From the IMG/VR virus record IMGVR_UViG_3300020468_000011, positions 1 to 49,546 of that record: a stretch of DNA of 49,546 nt; one strand, 5' to 3'. Each line of letters starts with the position of its first letter. Position 1 is the stretch's first letter. Under the pieces are notes generated by a model that was not told where the DNA came from, searched no databases, and worked only from the letters and a program-made list of their open reading frames with translations. This document shows positions 29,301-38,300 of the stretch, in pieces. A program made the position numbers and the translations under genes. This DNA is from a virus.

Positions 29301-32300
29301 ATAGCAGCACCTGTTGTAATACCGTGTGGGAAGTTAAACTGTAGATAATTAAGGTCTAAGTTGACAACATAATTAAATTCTGATTTTAGAGTTACAACTG
29401 GCTCAGATGAATATCCTTGACCTGGATTCTTAATAAGAATTTCATTCAATCTATTGTTTTTAATAACCGCTTCTGCTTCAGCACCTGATCCACCACCACC
29501 TGTGATTACAACTGCAGGTGCAGATGTATAACCAGAACCTGGGTTAGTTATGGTAATCTCAGTTAGTATTGAGGTATTGAATAGTTGTAGGTTTACAGGG
29601 AATGTAATCTCAGGACGTAGAGTATAGTCATGAGAGTAACCGAAACCAAATTCGTTGTTTTTAAGTCTCTTAATCTTACCAATATTTCTACCAGTTAAGA
29701 ATACAGATGCACCACTACCTTCAGCAGGTATTACAACAGCAAGTGCAGCACCTGATCCTGCAAGTTGATTACCAAGAATACCAGAAATACTATCAACATC
29801 TATACTTGCAGTAGTGTATCCTTTACCTGGATCTGTAACTGTTACATCAGTAATTGTGCCTGATCCAATCTCTTCGTCAAGGGTAACTGTAATAGTTGCT
29901 AGACCACCTTCTCCATCACCATTGATAGGCACATTATAGTAAACACCAGTTGCATATTCTGTACCTCCTGAGGTTATAGTAATACGCTCAATCTGTCTGA
30001 AGGATGCAATGTCAGATATAATAGGTAGTCTCTGATAGAATCCACCTGGTGATACTAGTTTAATAGTATTGATAGGTCCGATTGCCTTGACCGATGTTGT
30101 TGAGTAGTAGGTAAATGGATTACCAAATTCATCATCTTGGACTTCTGCTGATGATGTTTCTGGCTCAAGTAGTAATGGGAATTTGAATTCAGTGTTATTA
30201 ACAATCTGAGAGATTCTAAATGTGCCATCGTAAGGTGTCTTGATAACATCAACAAAAGAGTTATCTCCAACAGGAGACATTGCTCCAATCCTAGATGGAT
30301 CAAAGTAGTAAGAAATATTAGTTACATTACCAATAGCAGAGAATTTAACATATGGTCTTAGACCTTCTGCTTGAATACCTGGTGTGCCGACTCGAGTAAT
30401 ATTATTGAAAGAATATTCCAACTTATACTGGTTATCCTGTGCAAATGACAGATAGTAATTTAAGTTAGATGCATCTCCAACATCAAACACATACTGATGA
30501 TCTCGTATGAATGTAAGTGATGGATGCTTAGCGTAGATATTAACGTTGCTTATGCTACCTTGTAAGAATAGAGGATCTCCTGCAGCAGTTGCCCTTAATC
30601 CAAACACATATTCTCTACTACCAAATACTTCACGAATAAAGAATGATCCGTTATATTCAGTCGTAGTAAATCCTTCTGTAAAGATGATATCGTCATCTCT
30701 GAAGTTGTGAGGAGTGACAGATGTTGCATATACAAGATTTGATCTTACTTCACTAACTTTCTTAATATCTTTCTTAAGTGTTGTTGTTAATTCAACTTCT
30801 TTAACAGATGGGAATCCAGTTACCTTAACAATCTTATATGCATCAGCACCGTCATCATCAACAACAATGTTTGCAGAGTTGATTGAAATAACATCGCCAG
30901 GTATGTAAGAAGATGCAGGTTGCACCTTAAGAATCTTAACTGAGTATGCACCATCTGCATATGCTTGGAATCTAGCATAGTCAGACAACGCCAATTCTGT
31001 AGATTTCCATTCCCATGTTACGCCACCATCAGATGCTGTGCCACTTGTATGGGTGGGAGGGGTAATACCAGAAGGACCTGCAATGGTTACTTCGTATATG
31101 TTACGCTGCCAATAAACTTGATACCCAACAGGATATAGGATAGCAGTATCCCAACGCTGCATATCCATTCCTCTATATTGAGGTTTAGGATATGGCTCAG
31201 TTTGAATGTCAATATCAAACTCACCTGCATTTCTAATAAACACCCATGTAACAGCACCATCACTCACAGCACCTGTAGTGTGTGTTGGAGGAGTTACACC
31301 AGATGTGCCACCTGATTGTGCTTCATATATTTTCTTAGCATAGTATACTCTAGCAGCAGTAGCATATGCAGTGCCTGTTACCCAAAGATCCTCTGCTTCA
31401 ATACCAACAAACTTCTGATCACTCATTACGTTGATGTCTGTAGCATCAGTAGATCTCAATAGATCAGTGGTGTTAATAGTGCCGAAGATTTTACCAACTT
31501 TATACTTATTACCTAAACCAGGATCATTAGTAGTGCCTACAGGAGTCTCTACAATAGTACCGTATGCTTGTACAACTCCTAGAGAGTTATATTGTTGTAG
31601 AATTGCACCTTTAGTTAATAATACATTTTGATTGAGTGTCAACTCATAGATGTTATCAATCTTACTGTAAGTTGCATCTTTAAGATAGAATTTAGGGACA
31701 ACGTTTGCAGTAACAAACATTTTCTGACCATTCTTAACAGGAATGGTAGAAGACTTAGATGCAAACTGCTCTCTATTGTTTGTCCATGTGTACGTTTGTA
31801 CTGGTGTATATACTGAGGGCGAATCTGTGAAGTCAAGTAGTTGTAGACCGCCTGCTCCAACATCCCACTGATCAATAGCAGGTAAACCACCATCTGACCA
31901 TGTGCCAGTTGTCCATTCGCTAACAGTAAGATTAGTATAGTTAGTTGGTGTGGTTAGTGTATATGTGCCTCTTCCAGAAGTATGTGCTTTGTCAATCTTA
32001 ACAGCAACTATGTCACTAATCTCATGAGATAGTGGGTATTTTGTTGTAGGTGCAGTAAAGGTTGACTCAAACTCATCGAGTTTAGATATAATCCAATCGT
32101 CAATATGACCAATAAATGCTTTTGTTGAAACTGAAGGTTCGGTGCCACCTAATCCAACAGATGCCATATTTACATCAATTAGAGTTTGATATGTGATTGC
32201 AAGGTTACCATCATAGTAAACATTGATTTCCCAAACACCAGATCCAGTATTTTCTTTAACTACTGCAATATGATGCCATGCTGCTGCAGCAAAATTACCC

Positions 32301-35300
32301 CAGTAAGTAGTTTCTGTAGATGAAGCAACTACACTTCCATTTACTTCTAGAATCATTTTACCGAAGTTTGCATCACTAGCAATACCCATTAAGTAAACAG
32401 AAACACCAGAAGTGCCGTTTACTTCAACAGTGTCAAAGAAATGTGGTGTATTGCCTGCAGCGTATGCAGTGGTATTCATACTAAACCATGCTGCAGTAGT
32501 CCAGTTTTGTCCTTCCCATGCTAGACCAGAAGCAGTAGCACGGTTTGCTGCATCAAATTTTAATGATCCAGTGCCATACTTGTAATATGAATTATCTACA
32601 ACAGCATTAGCAGGTGTCTGAATTGTAAGAGTAGATATAGTCTGTTTAGTTGTATCATAGTCTAAATCTGCAGTATCATCAAATCTATAAACTGCAAGTT
32701 GGTTAGGAATCAACCTTTCACCGAAAATAACAATATCTCCAGAGTTATCAACAATAGATGACTTACCGACTTGTCCAACAGAGTCAGTTGTTTCTATTAG
32801 TGATTCTGCTTGAATCGTGCCGTCATACTTAAGTGAAGATACAATAGTTACTTTTCTATCTTCGTCATAGTCGATAGCAGCAGTAACAACAACATCACCA
32901 AATACATCAACGTGTAATCCTGTATTCTTGATAGAAACATAGTTACCTTGAGGTGTGAGTGTTTTACGCCACAACCATGGTTTTGCTGCAGATGTAGTTG
33001 CATCAGTTGCATTTGCATCGGCAAGAGGAATCTTACCAAGTTGCATCTTCTCAAACTTACCATTTGCATTATTATAGACATCATATAAGAAGAATACATC
33101 ATTATATTCGTCAATAGTAAATCTTGGGTTTCTTACATAACCACCAAGTGCAGGAATCTGTTTAACATAATCAACGTTGATATTTGATCCATCATATGAG
33201 AATGTGCCGTATATTAAGTTGTCAGTAGTCTGGTTAACTCCAGTAAAGAAGAATTGACTATTTGCTATCCATCTAATCTGAGTAATATCCTCATCACCAT
33301 TTGCAGAAGATATCTTACGTTTCTCTTTTAAGTCACCATCATTGTTAGACTGAATGACCCAAATATCATTAGCATCGATTGCCTGTGTATCAGTGTAACC
33401 TACAATGTATATGTTGTTATTTTCATCTAAGTAGATATCAGTAATATAATCTTTACGCTGTCCACCAGATATACCTGCAATAGACTTCTGCCACTTTAAA
33501 GTACCTGTAGGATTGTTTTGTGCGTCTCTTTCTGACTCATACTTACCAAACCAGACATCTGGATTATAATTGGGATTATTAGGGTCATATGTTTGGCCTC
33601 CAACATATACGAGGTCGTTTTCTTGTGAGTCATCGACATACAAACAAGTGAATTCAAGTGTCTTAACACCTGTATTATTTGGAAGTAATGTCCTTACCCA
33701 CTGCACTTCACCAAGGTCGTTAAACTTAGCAATGAAACCAACTTGGTCACTATCGAGATCTTCTTTAAGAGATCCACAAATATAGTAGTCTCTATTAGCA
33801 GTTGCAATACTATCATGGACAGTAACGTTACCACTATCATTCAAATACTCAGATAACCAATAACGTGTCTTTGTAATTGACTGAGGGTGAGATACTCTAA
33901 TCTGAGGAGGTGTGTCAACACTATATCCATTACCAGAGTTAATAATAGTAAATGATCCTGCAACACCTGCAGCATCAAGATTAATAGTAAAGTCAGCGTC
34001 AATTCCACTGCCACCTTCAACCAACTCATAAGTTGGAGGTAAATTAGAATTATATCCAATACCTTGTGTATCTACAGTAATGCTCTCAATACCATCTACA
34101 ACTTTAACTTTAAACTCTTTATTAGTGTTTGCTGTGATAGGAGTAGAATCAACAATGATTTCATCACCTACTATAAGGTCATGGTTTAGAGAAGTTGTGA
34201 TTACACCATATGGTCTGTCACCAATAATTTCTTTGGTATATGCACTAATAGCAACACCTTTGATACTATCAATGATTGCAGAAGCACCAAATCCACCTGT
34301 ATCAGTATTATCGAAGAATACGGTATCATTAACTTGATAAGAGACGCCAGGATTTTCTACAACGAAACCATCGATCTTTGCAGTCTCAAATTGAGTAACA
34401 GTCTCTACATCGATGTCAACTTTAGATTCAAGTGAAACTTGAGGGAAATAATCGTAAATTTGTAGAGTAGGCTCTTCTTGTAACTCTAATATCTCCTGTT
34501 GCTCATTAGCATCAATAATACCATCTTGGTTGGTATCTTGGACTTCAAAGATGATTGGATAACCTTCAATCTCAGTTGTTAGGACATCTGCCTCTTGGTT
34601 TGGTAAACGCTCAACATCAATGTCCACATTCTCATATGGGACTCTATATCTTACAACATCAGCTGGAATATTCTCTTGGACTGCACCTTGACTTAAATTC
34701 CACTCATCTGGAAGTGAGTTAAATGCAGGACCCATAATATATGGAAATAGTGGAAGACCATCAGAAGATGCATCAATAGTAACGAAGTATGCATATGTGC
34801 CATCAGGATACTGAGGTGTCTTACAGAAACGACCATTATATTGATCCAAGTCACCTGCTTGGAATACGTACTCATAGTCTGGTACAAATGATCCTGCGGG
34901 ATAATCAGAAAGTAAAGGACCATCAGTTCTGGAAGGATTGTCGTTTACTCCTACAACAAGCACAATCTCAGGTTTAAGTTGATATGATGTGCGAAGTCTT
35001 CTTACACCACTGTTTTGATCAGTTGGATTTGCATAACCATAAGGACCGTAGATTGGGTTACCATCATATGCCCATCCTAATATTGGAGAGTGTTGGAAGT
35101 TAGTTTCAATCTCTTGGAATCTACCTAATTCTTGATCTAAGAATACGTTGTCTCCAACAACATAACGTAATTCTTTTGGATCTGAAAGGTGAGCATATTC
35201 TCCACCATACTGGTTATTAAGACCAGTAAATACATAACCTCTTGCAATGTCGTATTTACTTGCAAGGTCATATTCAAAGTTTTTATTCCACTCAAATACC

Positions 35301-38300
35301 TGTGCAGTGAATGTTGCCAACTCACCAACAGAATCTAGTCTTACAGTTGTTGTACCTTGGATATAGTTGATACCTCTGTTAGATATAGTGATACCAATGA
35401 CTTTACCCTTGTCTTCTCCAGTAGTTGCAATAGTTGCTTTAGCAACAGCACCAAAACCATCTCCATTAATTACAACTCTTGGTGCAGTGGTATAACGACG
35501 ACCAGAGTTAATAATAGCGATAGAAACGATTCTACCATTCAATACAATAGGTTGTGCTAATGCACCTTCACCCGATGTAACAGATACAGTTGGTAGAGAT
35601 GTATATCCTGATCCACCACCTGTTAGTGTAACGCCAGAGATAGGACCTCGAATATTTGCAGTTGCTGCAGCATCACTACCGCCACCACCAGTAATTGTGA
35701 TAGATGGTTGTGATGTGAATCCGCTGCCTGGATTTGATACTAGAATTCTTGTTATAGCACCGTTAGTAACAACTGCACTTGCAGATGCACCAGAACCTCC
35801 ACCACCAACGATAGAGATCAAAGGCGATGATGTATATCCAGATCCTTGTGCTGTTACCTCAAATGAATCAACACTACCATTAACTGTAACAGTAGCAGTT
35901 GCACCACTACCTCCACCACCTTCAATAAGGACTTCTGGAGGAGATCCCGCATCATAGTTGACACCTGCATTAGAAACAACAATTCCAGTCAAAGGACCGA
36001 AAAGGACTGACTCTCTTGACTTATAACACCAAATACTTACACCATTTACCCAAGATCCGATTGCACTGTTAGCAGCGATCGCTTGACGCTCTGAAACGGT
36101 ATTTACAACTCTAGGAATTCTAACAAGCTTTCTTTGGTTGCCAGGAATCAATGCAGACCCAATAAAAGGTCCTATCTTGTAGTTTGGAAGACCTGACGCT
36201 GCAACGTAGACATAATCAGCATTAAAGAAGGAATTCTGAATATTAGTCGTAAATTCAGTAACAACGTTATTGATTGGGGTCTCAGTTGACTTACCTCTGT
36301 TAAGATCGACTGAAAGTAGAATATTACCAACTGGGATGATATCAGTTGCTGTTGCAACTCTATATGAGAAATTAAATTCGTCAATACGAGAAGATACTTG
36401 GAATGTGCCGTTAAAGATAACTGGGTTTGCACCATACACTGTAACTGTGTCTTCTACCAATAATCCATGAGGCTCAGCAGTTGTTACTGTTGCAACTTGA
36501 GAAAGAGCACCTGGATCGATAGCAGAGACGCTAATAAGTTTTTTAACGTTATAAAACCATGATTCTAGTCTTTCTTCACCAACAGAGTCAGATCCAAGTG
36601 ATGCAACCTTTAGTTTGTCGCCAGGTAAGTAATATGATCCTGTATCGTCGAGTACTGTGCTTCCTGCTTCGGCAATACCCAAAACACGCATCTTAACTTC
36701 AGTAGTAGTGCCTCTATTGGCATATATGAAGATATTGGAAGTAATAACAGTACCAGGATCCCAATCTTCAACAATATTGTTTTTTGATCGAGTACATTCT
36801 ATAAACTGGTTAAGTGACTTCTCTTTATACTGGACTTCTTCATTATCTCCAATAAAGAAGGTGCCGTTTCTTTCTGGCCACCCAATAGTCGAGTCAATAG
36901 TTACAATTTGTCCTGTAGTCGTTAATGGCTCAACAAGACGAGTCCTATAAGGAATCTTGAAGGTGCCAGTAAGAGTTTCTTCAGATATTACTAATTCATA
37001 GATTGTATCTTCACCTTTAATGATTGAAATTGCATTTTCAACCAATGCTGAAGCATATCTGACATTTTGGTCAACATCATCAGCATATTGAATAACTTCA
37101 GAGTCAATTAAGTTAACAGGGTCACCAGATACTACTTGTGTCCTTAAAATCGTGTCTACAGTCCATGTAGCAGCGGATGGAGAGATAATTTGCTCTTTAG
37201 GATATGATACCTCAATCTCTTCACCAAAAAGAATCTTGAAAAGATATTTTGCACCTAATGCAGTACCTTTAGCAAGATAGAAGTCCCTGATATTCTTAAT
37301 TACGTTAACAGGGTTAACTTTGCTTGGATCTAGTTGAATAGTGGGTAGATATTGCTTTCTAAACTTCTCAAATAGTTGATAGATGAATAATGAGTCAAGA
37401 TTTCTTACTATAGACCCGATCGGGTGAGTGCTAGTAGTAATCTGACTTTCTTTTGCAAAAATTTGGTTTCCATACTCATCATAATCAATAACGTTAGAAA
37501 CACCACGCACAATACCGTTAAATGCACTAGGGACGTAGTTTATACCACGCTCTTCAATTACAAATCCAGTAACTTCGTCATATCCAACGTTTACAGATGC
37601 TTTTGCTGCTTGGGGCTCAGCAATGTAAATCTTAGGAGGATTTGCTTCGCTATATCCAGTACCAAAGTTGGTAATGTTGATATCAGTCAACTCACCGTTG
37701 AAAATAGTCGCAGCAGCAGTTGCACCTGTGCCTCCGATAGCAGTGCCGTATGCATCTTTGCGATCGTCAACAATATAAACAGATGGAGCGTCAGTATAAC
37801 CTCTACCACCAGTCAATAACTCAATATCTGTAACAGCACCACTAGATACGGTTACATCTAAGACTTGAGCACCAACAGGATCTACTACACGGCATCTAGG
37901 AGCAGTTGTATACCCTCTTCCTCTATTAATAATTGTAACTGCATTCAAACCACCCTCTGCTGTTAGAGAGCACTCTGCAATAGCGTTAATACCACCATCA
38001 GGAGCAGCATCAATATAGATTGTGGGAGGATTAGCATAATTAAGACCTGCTGCAGTAACTGTGATAGTATCTACATTCAATCTACCTTCAGAGTCAATAG
38101 TTGCATCAGAAATAGATGCTCCGCCAGGATTGTTAAAGGTAATAACTGGCACAAAGTCATATCCTGATCCAGAATCAGTAATAGTAACACTATCAACCAT
38201 TCCAGTAGTATCATTGACTGTTAATGATACTCTTGCAAGTCTACCGTTAGCATTACTAGGTGCAGTGACTAAAGGAATAGGAGGATTATAAGATGTATAA

